From Phycisphaerae bacterium (GTDB lineage Bacteria > Planctomycetota > Phycisphaerae > Phycisphaerales > Phycisphaeraceae): a stretch of 64,000 nt of DNA. The notes beneath the pieces are model-generated. The model was not told the origin of the DNA. It saw nothing but the letters and a program-made list of their open reading frames with translations, and did not search any database. The stretch is taken from the NCBI GenBank assembly GCA_030426385.1, contig JAUHYI010000003.1, positions 1 to 64,000 on the forward strand. Reading direction: 5' to 3'. Shown piece after piece: positions 36,314-42,742 of the stretch (position 1 is its first letter; each line of letters opens with the position of its first letter). Made by a program: the position numbers and the translations under genes.

Positions 36314-36463
36314 ATGGCTGTTAAACATACTCCCACCGGCATCGTTCATTCCGGCACCAAAGGTGGTACCACGGGATGCGGCGTAGACACGACGAAAGAA
36401 TCCGACCATTGGGTTTCGACGTCACAATCGGTCACCTGCAACAAAAACGGCTGTAAAAACTGA
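36314..36463 (+). CDS. Cassette 18: 49 aa cysteine-containing small protein
   Basis: A very small protein with three Cys and a His, ending SVTCNKNGCKN, preceded by a GAAGGGA ribosome site 12 bases before ATG 36314. It is the smallest cassette gene; its pattern (CGVDTTKESDHWV) appears conserved in small unnamed proteins as far as I recall. Function unknown. Confidence 0.62.
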   Translation: MAVKHTPTGIVHSGTKGGTTGCGVDTTKESDHWVSTSQSVTCNKNGCKN

Positions 36464-36485
36464 GTGCGTTCTCGCAACCGGTGGT

Positions 36486-36595
36486 GTCTAACCAGCGTCT
36501 GCAGTTGACCGTCGACGCCCGCGAATTAAGATAGTGTTGTCGGTTTGTACGTTCGCTTCCGCGGGCGGCCGGCAACTGAGCCTTTTACGTTAGAT
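36486..36595 (+). repeat. attC18
   Basis: Type A site from GTCTAAC to GTTAGAT, with right spacer GAGCCTTTTACGTTAG. The left core complements GTTAGAC at the cassette start. Confidence 0.92.
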
Positions 36596-36598
36596 CGC

Positions 36599-36904
36599 AT
36601 GACCAAACGCGACATCGTCGAAATCACCGTTCGTATCCTCGGTCTCGGGCTGATCGGTGTAGCAATCACCAACCTGTGGCGAATCTTCTACTTCACAATG
36701 GCCGATCCAGCTCCGCTCCGCGACGCAAATGGCAACCTGTCCTATTTCATCCAAGTCGAGGGGTTCAGCCCCGGCCATCCGCAACTACTGGCGATGTCGT
36801 TTCATGTCGGTGTCTGCATGGCATTCGGTCTTCTGTTTGCCTGTTGTGCTCCATGGATCACCCGTGTGGTACTTCGGTGCGATCTAACCCGCGTCTGCAG
36901 TTGA
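36599..36904 (+). CDS. Cassette 19: two-span membrane protein reading into attC
   Basis: The 101 aa protein has two hydrophobic segments (about 12-33 and 68-92). It does not stop at the core but reads into attC19 (CDLTRVCS then TGA at 36902). ATG 36599 lies three bases past the core. Confidence 0.65.
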   Translation: MTKRDIVEITVRILGLGLIGVAITNLWRIFYFTMADPAPLRDANGNLSYFIQVEGFSPGHPQLLAMSFHVGVCMAFGLLFACCAPWITRVVLRCDLTRVCS

Positions 36905-36992
36905 CCGTCGACGCCCGCGAATTAAGATAGTGTTGCAGGTTTGTACGTTCGCATCCGCGGGCGGCCGGCAACTGAGCCGAATTACGTTAGGG
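36882..36992 (+). repeat. attC19
   Basis: Type A site from ATCTAAC to GTTAGGG. The left core complements GTTAGAT at the start of cassette 19. Confidence 0.92.
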
Positions 36993-37294
36993 GCCAAGAA
37001 ACGTACGACGAAACATGGATTCCAGAGCGAACATGGAAATGGCCTGCGATTGCCTCTTGGCTCGCATCAGTTGTACTCCTTGGCACATGCGTTTTTCCCG
37101 GAGCAATCCTGATCCCTGCTCGCAGCGCTGCACTGGTGACACTACTCTATCTGCCTGTAGCTTTAGTTGGCTTAATTTTGTCAGTCCTCGCTTGGCGAGT
37201 GGAAAGTCGTGGCTGGTTGATTCCACTCTGCATTCATAGCCTGAGTCTTGGATGGCTCTGTGTATACTTTGTTCTCAACGTCGAAGGCCCCTAA
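36941..37294 (+). CDS. Cassette 20: membrane protein without a start codon inside the cassette
   Basis: A hydrophobic protein with three membrane segments is encoded in one frame, but no ATG, GTG or TTG occurs in that frame between the cassette boundary and the first segment. The only upstream start is TTG 36941 inside attC19, giving the leader MYVRIRGRPATEPNYVR, 117 aa in all. Either attC supplies the start, a rare codon is used, or the 5' end was lost. The stop TAA is in CCCTAAC of attC20. Confidence 0.55.
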   Translation: MYVRIRGRPATEPNYVRGQETYDETWIPERTWKWPAIASWLASVVLLGTCVFPGAILIPARSAALVTLLYLPVALVGLILSVLAWRVESRGWLIPLCIHSLSLGWLCVYFVLNVEGP

Positions 37295-37397
37295 CCAACC
37301 GCTGCAGTTGACGAGCCACGCCCGCGGGTCCTGATCTTCTCCGAGCCGTCCGTTTACCCCCGCGGGCGGCTCGCAACTGAGCCGAATTACGTTAGGC
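37289..37397 (+). repeat. attC20 (type B)
   Basis: From CCCTAAC to GTTAGGC. The left stem has GTTGACGAGC and the right stem GGCTCGCAAC, so CGAGC/GCTCG replaces CCGGC/GCCGG of type A with pairing retained. The loop is also different and contains TCCTGATCTTCTCCGAGCCG. Confidence 0.92.
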
Positions 37398-37421
37398 GAC
37401 AAGTGCGTTTTTGGTGCTACT

Positions 37422-37655
37422 TTGGATGGAATCATTGAAGCCTCTGTGTATCTAATAATCGCGCTCGTCAAACTAACGATTGCGATCGGGCTGTTGGCCA
37501 TCATCATTCTGCCGATACTGATCGCCACACCGTTTATTTTCGCGTGGCCCAAGTCCAATCCAGAAGAGTCGTATCTGGGCATGGTGGGTCGTAGGTATCT
37601 GGATTTTTTGGGAACATGCTCGTTTGGGTATACCACCGACTGGTTCAATGGGTAA
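37422..37655 (+). CDS. Cassette 21: small membrane protein, paralogue of cassette 22
   Basis: The 77 aa protein (TTG start) begins MDGIIEAS, has one long hydrophobic stretch (about 10-42) and then FAWPKSNPEESYLGMVGRRY. The next cassette has the same layout. Unknown function. Confidence 0.65.
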   Translation: MDGIIEASVYLIIALVKLTIAIGLLAIIILPILIATPFIFAWPKSNPEESYLGMVGRRYLDFLGTCSFGYTTDWFNG

Positions 37656-37659
37656 AGTC

Positions 37660-37770
37660 GCCTAACCAGCGTCTGCAGTTGACCGTCGACGCCCGCGATT
37701 GATAATGATGTTGCAGGTTTGTACGTTCGCTTGCGCGGGCGGCCGGCAACTGAGCCGAATTACGTTAGGT
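37660..37770 (+). repeat. attC21
   Basis: Type A site from GCCTAAC to GTTAGGT, loop variant GATTGATAATGATGTTGC. Confidence 0.92.
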
Positions 37771-37787
37771 GACAAGGTGCATATGCG

Positions 37788-37988
37788 ATGGATGGGTTGT
37801 TACGTCTTCCCGCAATGTTATTTGTGGTAATCCTTTGGTTAAGTGTATTACTCATTGGAATCCCCGTGATCCTGCTTTGGCCCAGGCAGAATACCGACGA
37901 AGGATATTGGCAAATCATACGACGTCGCTGCTCCTCGTTACTCAAGAAACTGTCTCGGCTTATTATTAAAACCGCGTCGATGGTCTAA
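37788..37988 (+). CDS. Cassette 22: small membrane protein, paralogue of cassette 21
   Basis: The 66 aa protein begins MDGLLRLP, has one long hydrophobic stretch and then LLWPRQNTDEGYWQIIRRRC, matching cassette 21 in order and in the WPxxNxxExY motif. The tail is basic. Probably diverged duplicates. Confidence 0.65.
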   Translation: MDGLLRLPAMLFVVILWLSVLLIGIPVILLWPRQNTDEGYWQIIRRRCSSLLKKLSRLIIKTASMV

Positions 37989-37996
37989 TGGGAGTC

Positions 37997-38107
37997 ACCT
38001 AACCAGCGTCTGCAGTTGACCGTCGACGCCCGCGAATTAAGATAGTGTTGTTGGTTTGTACGTTCGTATCCGCGGGCGGCCGGCAACTGAGCCGAATTAC
38101 GTTATGC
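37997..38107 (+). repeat. attC22
   Basis: Type A site from ACCTAAC to GTTATGC. The right core contains the ATG of cassette 23. Confidence 0.92.
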
Positions 38108-38454
38108 GGCAATTGACCCCCGACGACTATCATGCATTCGTTGCAGAAACATTCGTAGCAGCTATCCATTTCGATGCTGAATGGGATGTCGGTGGCCGAC
38201 CCGATACACGACGTCGTATGGAAGAAGCAGCTGCAGCCTTCGGTGACCAAGTGAATTTCGCCGAGGTAGACATTGACACACAAGTAGAACTGGCAAAGGC
38301 TTTGCCGATCGGGAATGTCCCCACTGTGGCCTATTACCGTAACGGCAAGCTAGCAATTGCTCTCATTGGCGCAAATCAGAATGTTAAGGCGCGTGTCGCT
38401 CGATTGCTTCGCGGTGAATCTATCGGATACAAGGATGGGACCGAAGCCGCCTAA
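38104..38454 (+). CDS. Cassette 23: thioredoxin-fold protein without CxxC
   Basis: The 116 aa protein follows the thioredoxin order: FVAAIHFDAEWD at the position of the active-site strand, VNFAEVDIDTQ, then NVPTVAYYRNGK with the cis-proline. The catalytic CxxC is replaced by WDVGGR, so it cannot do dithiol redox chemistry and is more likely a binding or chaperone-type module. ATG lies in the GTTATGC core, stop TAA in the attC23 core. Confidence 0.78.
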   Translation: MRQLTPDDYHAFVAETFVAAIHFDAEWDVGGRPDTRRRMEEAAAAFGDQVNFAEVDIDTQVELAKALPIGNVPTVAYYRNGKLAIALIGANQNVKARVARLLRGESIGYKDGTEAA

Positions 38455-38558
38455 CCAGCGTCTGCAGTTGACCGTCGACGCCCGCGATTTAAGATAGGTT
38501 GTCGGTTTGTACGTTCGTTTCCGCGGGCGGCCGGCAACTGAGCCGAATTACGTTATCC
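38449..38558 (+). repeat. attC23
   Basis: Type A site from GCCTAAC to GTTATCC. Confidence 0.92.
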
Positions 38559-38568
38559 GCCTAGCACA

Positions 38569-38928
38569 ATGGGCTACGACCTACACATCACTCGCAAAGA
38601 CGACTGGGCGGCTGATGATGGCCCGACAATCTCCGAGCAAGAGTGGCGGCAGCTCATTGCCGACGACCCAGAACTCGCGATTGATACCGAGACGATGTGT
38701 GGCGACATGGTGTTCGCCTCTTGGAATGGTGAAGCCGGTGCTCTCGCTTATTCGGAAGGCGAGATTAATTCTAAGAATCCCACTGAGCCGCTGATTCTCA
38801 AGATGGTCCAGATTGCCGAGAAGCTTGCCGCCAAGGTCCAGGGCGATGATGGCGAGCTTTACCCTGAAGATGTCCTGGATCAAGCTTCGGAAAAGCCCTC
38901 ATTGTGGCGACGACTCTTCGGCGGATAA
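38569..38928 (+). CDS. Cassette 24: conserved hypothetical protein (MGYDLHITRK family)
   Basis: The 119 aa acidic protein opens with MGYDLHITRKDDW and contains KVQGDDGELY, two landmarks of a family found in many bacteria with no known function. The C-terminus ends in a basic LWRRLFGG. Stop TAA in GGATAAC of attC24. Confidence 0.75.
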   Translation: MGYDLHITRKDDWAADDGPTISEQEWRQLIADDPELAIDTETMCGDMVFASWNGEAGALAYSEGEINSKNPTEPLILKMVQIAEKLAAKVQGDDGELYPEDVLDQASEKPSLWRRLFGG

Positions 38929-39031
38929 CCAGCCGCTGCAGTTGACGAGCGACGCCCGCGAGTCCTGATTTCCTCCGAGTCGTCCGCCACTCCCCGCGGG
39001 CGGCTCGCAACTGAGCCGAATTACGTTAGGC
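38923..39031 (+). repeat. attC24 (type B)
   Basis: From GGATAAC to GTTAGGC, with GTTGACGAGC and GGCTCGCAAC as in attC20. The left core complements GTTATCC at the cassette start. Confidence 0.92.
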
Positions 39032-39038
39032 GGAGCAT

Positions 39039-39452
39039 ATGGCGCCATTTCGTGCTATAGCTATTTGTCTCGCCATTTTCGGCGTATTCTGGAGCTTGTT
39101 CTGCATACTCTTTCTGCTTTTGAACCCGTTGAAGTGGCTTCTAATGCTCGGACCAGGTTACCTAGTCATCGTAGGTTACATTTGGCGTGCTGCCACTACC
39201 CCAAAGACTGAGAAACGGCGATTGATTTGGGGATTCTCCGCGATTGTGCAAGGTGCTTGGCTATGGTGGTTTATCACCACATCAGTTATCTACGGCTTCA
39301 ATTTCGGAAGCTCAAGCTCATTGGAGATCGTGACCCTTCTGTGGTGGGTGATCACATTCGCTGTGTCAATTCTCGGTATCGTTGCTGATCGCGCATACCA
39401 ACCGCCTAACCCGCGTCTGCAGTTGACCGTCGACGCCCGCGATTTAAGATAG
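39039..39452 (+). CDS. Cassette 25: four-span membrane protein with attC-encoded tail
   Basis: The 137 aa protein has about four hydrophobic segments and no known family. It has no stop before attC25 and ends in the attC-encoded tail NPRLQLTVDARDLR. Start ATG 39039. Confidence 0.68.
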   Translation: MAPFRAIAICLAIFGVFWSLFCILFLLLNPLKWLLMLGPGYLVIVGYIWRAATTPKTEKRRLIWGFSAIVQGAWLWWFITTSVIYGFNFGSSSSLEIVTLLWWVITFAVSILGIVADRAYQPPNPRLQLTVDARDLR

Positions 39453-39514
39453 TGTTGCCGGTTTGTACGTTCGTTTCCGCGGGCGGCCGGCAACTGAGCC
39501 GAATTACGTTATGC
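39404..39514 (+). repeat. attC25
   Basis: Type A site from GCCTAAC to GTTATGC; its 5' half is read as coding sequence by cassette 25. Confidence 0.92.
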
Positions 39515-39918
39515 CCCGCAAGCGCATCATCGTCGTGGTGTCGATAGCGGCAGCATTGCTGCTCGTCGCCTTTCTGGCAATGAACCTCACCGTGCTCTTC
39601 CTGCTCAACCGCGACGATGTGAGGAAGATGCCGTTCGATGCGACCGCCTGGAAGAGTGCTCCCGTTGAGTTTTCGCACGAGTCGGTTCGGCTTCGTATGG
39701 TCGATGATTTTCTCAACTCGCACGCACCCGCTGGCAAAACTCGGCAGCAGATCGTTGCGATGCTCGGCGAACCAGACGACACCGAATACATGCGATCGTA
39801 TGACATGGTGTATCAGCTTGGCCAAGAGCGAGGAGCGTTTCCGATCGATTCCGAGTGGCTGGTCATGCGACTCGACGATGCGGATATCGTCACTGAGGCG
39901 CGGCTGACAACCGACTGA
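39511..39918 (+). CDS. Cassette 26: membrane-anchored BamE/SmpA-like protein
   Basis: The 135 aa protein has an N-terminal membrane segment (about 7-32) and a C-terminal domain with GKTRQQIVAMLGEPDDTE followed by strands ending WLVMRLDDADIVTEARL, the BamE-like pattern. It may act at the envelope. ATG is in the GTTATGC core. Confidence 0.7.
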   Translation: MPRKRIIVVVSIAAALLLVAFLAMNLTVLFLLNRDDVRKMPFDATAWKSAPVEFSHESVRLRMVDDFLNSHAPAGKTRQQIVAMLGEPDDTEYMRSYDMVYQLGQERGAFPIDSEWLVMRLDDADIVTEARLTTD

Positions 39919-39920
39919 GG

Positions 39921-40031
39921 GCATAACCAGCGTCTGCAGTTGACCGTCGACGCCCGCGATTTAAGATAGTGTTGTCGGTTTGCAGCTCGCTTTCCGCGGG
40001 CGGTCGGCAACTGAGCCGAATTACGTTAGGC
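39921..40031 (+). repeat. attC26
   Basis: Type A site from GCATAAC to GTTAGGC. Left core complements GTTATGC of the same cassette. Loop deviates (TTTGCAGCTCGCTTTCCGCG) and right stem has GGTCGGCAAC. Confidence 0.92.
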
Positions 40032-40050
40032 GACTTCGCTGGGAAAACAC

Positions 40051-40482
40051 ATGCCTATCAAACCAAACGTATCTCTGGGTACAGGCGAGCGAGAGATTGC
40101 GCTCGAAATCTATCGCCAGAAGTACGAGAACTTTCGCCACTTCGATAAACTTCGCTGGCAATCTCCCGGAATTGGCCTAGCAACCGGTTCCGCTGTCCTT
40201 GCATTGGCTCGTGAATCCGACGGCTTGCCCGCATGGTGGGCTTTGCTTATCTTTGGCGGCTTTTCGATCCTTATCTTCTTTGTAATGTTTCGCATAAGAA
40301 AAGGACTGGAGAAGAATCGAGACGCTTTGGATACCGTTGCTCGCATCATCGGGGACGAATCCGTTCCGGAAACGACACCCCGATTTGGAGCTAGTTGGTG
40401 GTTCGCTCAGTTCATGCTTGTGCTGGGTGCTATCTCATTGGTTATAGCACTTGTTCGCTTCGTGATCGGACCAGTCGCCTAA
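40051..40482 (+). CDS. Cassette 27: membrane protein with cytosolic N-terminus
   Basis: The 143 aa protein has a charged N-terminal helix (EREIALEIYRQKYENFRHFD), two membrane segments in the middle and one at the C-terminus. Function unknown. Stop in the attC27 core. Confidence 0.68.
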   Translation: MPIKPNVSLGTGEREIALEIYRQKYENFRHFDKLRWQSPGIGLATGSAVLALARESDGLPAWWALLIFGGFSILIFFVMFRIRKGLEKNRDALDTVARIIGDESVPETTPRFGASWWFAQFMLVLGAISLVIALVRFVIGPVA

Positions 40483-40588
40483 CCCGCGTCTGCAGTTGAC
40501 CGGCAACGCCCGCTAGGGATAATGACGTTGCCGGTTAGTACGTTCGTATTCCGCGGGCGGCCGGCGATTGAGGTGAATTATGTTAGGC
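40477..40588 (+). repeat. attC27 (partly diverged)
   Basis: From GCCTAAC to GTTAGGC. The stem changes are asymmetric (CCGGCGATTGAGGTGAATTA on the right), so pairing is weakened. Confidence 0.85.
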
Positions 40589-40619
40589 GGTCTGAGAGGT
40601 CCGTCTGGAGGTCGAGCCG

Positions 40620-40883
40620 ATGCCAACTGTGATTGCACATCATGATGTCAAAGACGTGGACCATTGGCTGACGTCTGGAAAACGGCAGGCCTTGTTCGGG
40701 CCGTTGGGGATCACCACGATTCGCACATTCGTCGATCCGAACAACCCAACGCATGTTGGCGTAATGATGGATGTCCCAGATCTGGAAGCATGGAAGGAAG
40801 TCCTGGCGTCTCAGGCCTGCGCTGATGCGATGGCACATGACGGGGTGCTGCCGGAGACCGTGGTGGTTCTTATCGAATCGTAA
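40620..40883 (+). CDS. Cassette 28: small dimeric alpha/beta-barrel-like protein
   Basis: The 87 aa protein (MPTVIAHHDVKDVDHWL, then LFGPLGITTIRTFVDP and GVLPETVVVLIE) resembles a widespread small family related to ABM-type ferredoxin-like folds. Function is not established. Confidence 0.7.
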   Translation: MPTVIAHHDVKDVDHWLTSGKRQALFGPLGITTIRTFVDPNNPTHVGVMMDVPDLEAWKEVLASQACADAMAHDGVLPETVVVLIES

Positions 40884-40896
40884 TCGTAGAGTGGCT

Positions 40897-41008
40897 GTCT
40901 GGCCCGCGGCAGCAACTGAACGTCGACGTTCGCGAATGATAATGATGTTGTCGGTTGGTACGTTCGTATTCTGTGGGTGGCTGGTTGTTGAACTGTTTTA
41001 CGTTAGAA
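40897..41008 (+). repeat. attC28 (decayed)
   Basis: Recognisable from GTCTGGC to GTTAGAA. The left core has lost the AAC, and the right arm is GGCTGGTTGTTGAACTGTTT instead of GGCCGGCAACTGAGCC. Its loop TTGTCGGTTGGTACGTTCGT still matches the family. Confidence 0.8.
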
Positions 41009-41025
41009 GGGCAACCGGCGTTTAC

Positions 41026-42078
41026 ATGAAGTGGAAGAAAAAGAATCGCACGGCGAACGAAGGTATTCTTTTTGTCGAGAATGTCGTTAACGATCATGGA
41101 TCAATCTTTCGCCCTGTGCATCAAGAAACAGATGTCGGTATCGATGGACACATCGAACTCGTAGACAACGAGACTGTTACAAATAAGCTCGTCGCCGTGC
41201 AAGTGAAGTCCGGGGAGTCGTATGTCTCTTCAGATGGAACGAGGTTCTCGATCCGTGTCGATCAAGAACATATTGATTATTGGTGTTCCTACTTAGTACC
41301 GGTAATCATGGTGTGCTATTCCCCTTCGCGCGAACTTGCCGCATGGACTCCTATCAGCGAATATGTCCGTCACCAAGGATACCACGAGCGGACACCCATT
41401 ACACAAATCGATGTGCCGTTTCACCGAAAATTCGACTCCAAAGCACTCAACGAGGATGTTGCGGCCTTCGCTAACGCTGCCGTAAGCCGTCGTGTCTTGA
41501 TTGAATGTGTTGATCACTGTCTTGTTGGAAATGCGCAGCAGAAATTTCAGGCGCTTACAATCTTGTCAGGTCACCCGGATTCGCGCGACTCGCGAATCAC
41601 AGCATTCGTGGCCAGGCGTCTCTTGTTTGATGGCGATCGATCAGTCGCTGATGAGGCTATCCGAACTTTGGCGTATCATGTTGGTCGAGCTAGATGGGCT
41701 TGGAATCCAAACAATACAGATGAGCAGGCGGTGATCAGGTACGCATCTGATCTTTGCCGAGATTTAACTGCCGCGGAATGCCGCGTGCTCATCGAGCGGA
41801 TTGATGACGAGTGGTTCGGGGGACCAGATGCATTCGGCGAGCGTGTCTTCGATCTGCTTGTCTGCTGCGAGGAATCCCATCGCGTGATGGAGGACATTGC
41901 CGTTAGTCATGACTTGCCAATGCAACGGCGAATCAAGGCTCTCTACATGATGTACGGTTGCGACGATGCAGAACTGCTCGACGATCGTGAACTAGCAGAC
42001 GACCCATGCCTTGGTGACGTATACCGAACCATGTATGCCGACGAATTGAAAGGCGATGCGAAAACTAAGCCCTTCTAA
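41026..42078 (+). CDS. Cassette 29: DUF4365 domain protein
   Basis: The 350 aa protein starts with a DUF4365 domain: GILFVENVVNDHGSIFRPVH, TDVGIDGHIEL and VAVQVKSGES give the E...D...QxK pattern of a PD-(D/E)XK nuclease fold. The C-terminal 200 residues are helical and acidic with no recognised domain. It is the largest cassette gene. Start ATG 41026; the frame is open upstream through attC28. Stop in TTCTAAC, which complements the GTTAGAA at the cassette start. A role in defence against foreign DNA is possible but unproven. Confidence 0.78.
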   Translation: MKWKKKNRTANEGILFVENVVNDHGSIFRPVHQETDVGIDGHIELVDNETVTNKLVAVQVKSGESYVSSDGTRFSIRVDQEHIDYWCSYLVPVIMVCYSPSRELAAWTPISEYVRHQGYHERTPITQIDVPFHRKFDSKALNEDVAAFANAAVSRRVLIECVDHCLVGNAQQKFQALTILSGHPDSRDSRITAFVARRLLFDGDRSVADEAIRTLAYHVGRARWAWNPNNTDEQAVIRYASDLCRDLTAAECRVLIERIDDEWFGGPDAFGERVFDLLVCCEESHRVMEDIAVSHDLPMQRRIKALYMMYGCDDAELLDDRELADDPCLGDVYRTMYADELKGDAKTKPF

Positions 42079-42143
42079 CCCGCGTTTAGAGTTGACCAGT
42101 AACGCCTTCGGCTTAAGATGGGTTGTCAGTTGGTACGCTCGCG
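42073..42143 (+). repeat. attC29, 5' half only
   Basis: TTCTAACCCGCG, GAGTTGACCAG, ACGCC, GCTTAAGATGGGTTGTCAGT and TGGTACGCTCGCG match the left half and loop of the family. The right half is missing and replaced by GT-rich and G-rich sequence. It marks the end of the intact array. Confidence 0.8.
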
Positions 42144-42246
42144 ATGTGTGTGTGATGTGGTGGTGGTAGTGGTGAGGGAATGTGTGGGGGGGGAGGGGGG
42201 GTATTGGCTGGGTCGATTTGTTTTAGGGGGCATATAAGCAGCACGG

Positions 42247-42606
42247 ATGAGTTGGTTTCTACTTTTTATCGCGGGTTTGTTTGAGATCGGATGGGCCATT
42301 GGGCTCAAGTACACGGACGGCTTTACGAAGCCTGTTCCGTCGATTTTTGTTTTGATCGCGCTGGTGATCAGCATGGGCTTGTTGGGGCTGGCTGTGCGAG
42401 ATATCCCGATCGGAACCGCCTACGCGGTGTGGACCGGGATCGGCGTGGTCGGCACAGCTATTGGCGGCATGATGCTGTTTCATGAATCACGGGATTGGGT
42501 GCGTCTTGCGTGCGTCGGTTTGATCGTGCTTGGCATTGTCGGGCTGAAGCTCAGCACGACGCCGCCCAGCCAGCGCCTGCCGATGGCCGATACTGTCCGC
42601 GATTGA
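42247..42606 (+). CDS. gdx: Small multidrug resistance family transporter (Gdx/SugE-like)
   Basis: The 119 aa protein has four membrane helices with the Gdx/SugE motifs GLFEIGWAIGLKYTDGF (catalytic Glu at about residue 13) and IPIGTAYAVWTGIG. This group exports guanidinium or small quaternary ammonium ions as a dimer. The last 13 residues, PSQRLPMADTVRD, lie in sequence aligning with the attC left half and correspond to the tail QRLQLTVDARDL made by other cassettes reading into attC. The gene is therefore most likely an old cassette. Confidence 0.88.
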   Translation: MSWFLLFIAGLFEIGWAIGLKYTDGFTKPVPSIFVLIALVISMGLLGLAVRDIPIGTAYAVWTGIGVVGTAIGGMMLFHESRDWVRLACVGLIVLGIVGLKLSTTPPSQRLPMADTVRD

Positions 42607-42726
42607 TAGTTCGATAGTCGGTTTATACGTTCGCAATAAGTATGTATGTATGTATGTATGTATGTATGTATGTATGTATGTATGTGAGGCGAGCGGTTCG
42701 CCGTTGAGATGTTTTACGTAAGGCCC
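42565..42726 (+). repeat. Relic attC after the Gdx gene, interrupted by a tetranucleotide repeat
   Basis: GCCAGCGCCTGCCGATGGCC, CCGCGATTGATAG, AGTCGGTTTATACGTTCGC, and at the far end TTCGCCGTTGAGATGTTTTA with CGTAAGGC follow the attC order. An (TATG)11 tract at 42641-42685 splits the site. Confidence 0.75.
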
Positions 42727-42742
42727 GCCAAGGGGGATCGCC

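Noticed and set aside
28813-40588. Regularly spaced ~110 bp repeats resembling a giant CRISPR-like array
   Set aside because: Repeat units are long, end in GTTRRRY/RYYYAAC cores, alternate with protein-coding genes of varying length, and follow an integrase gene; no cas genes are present.
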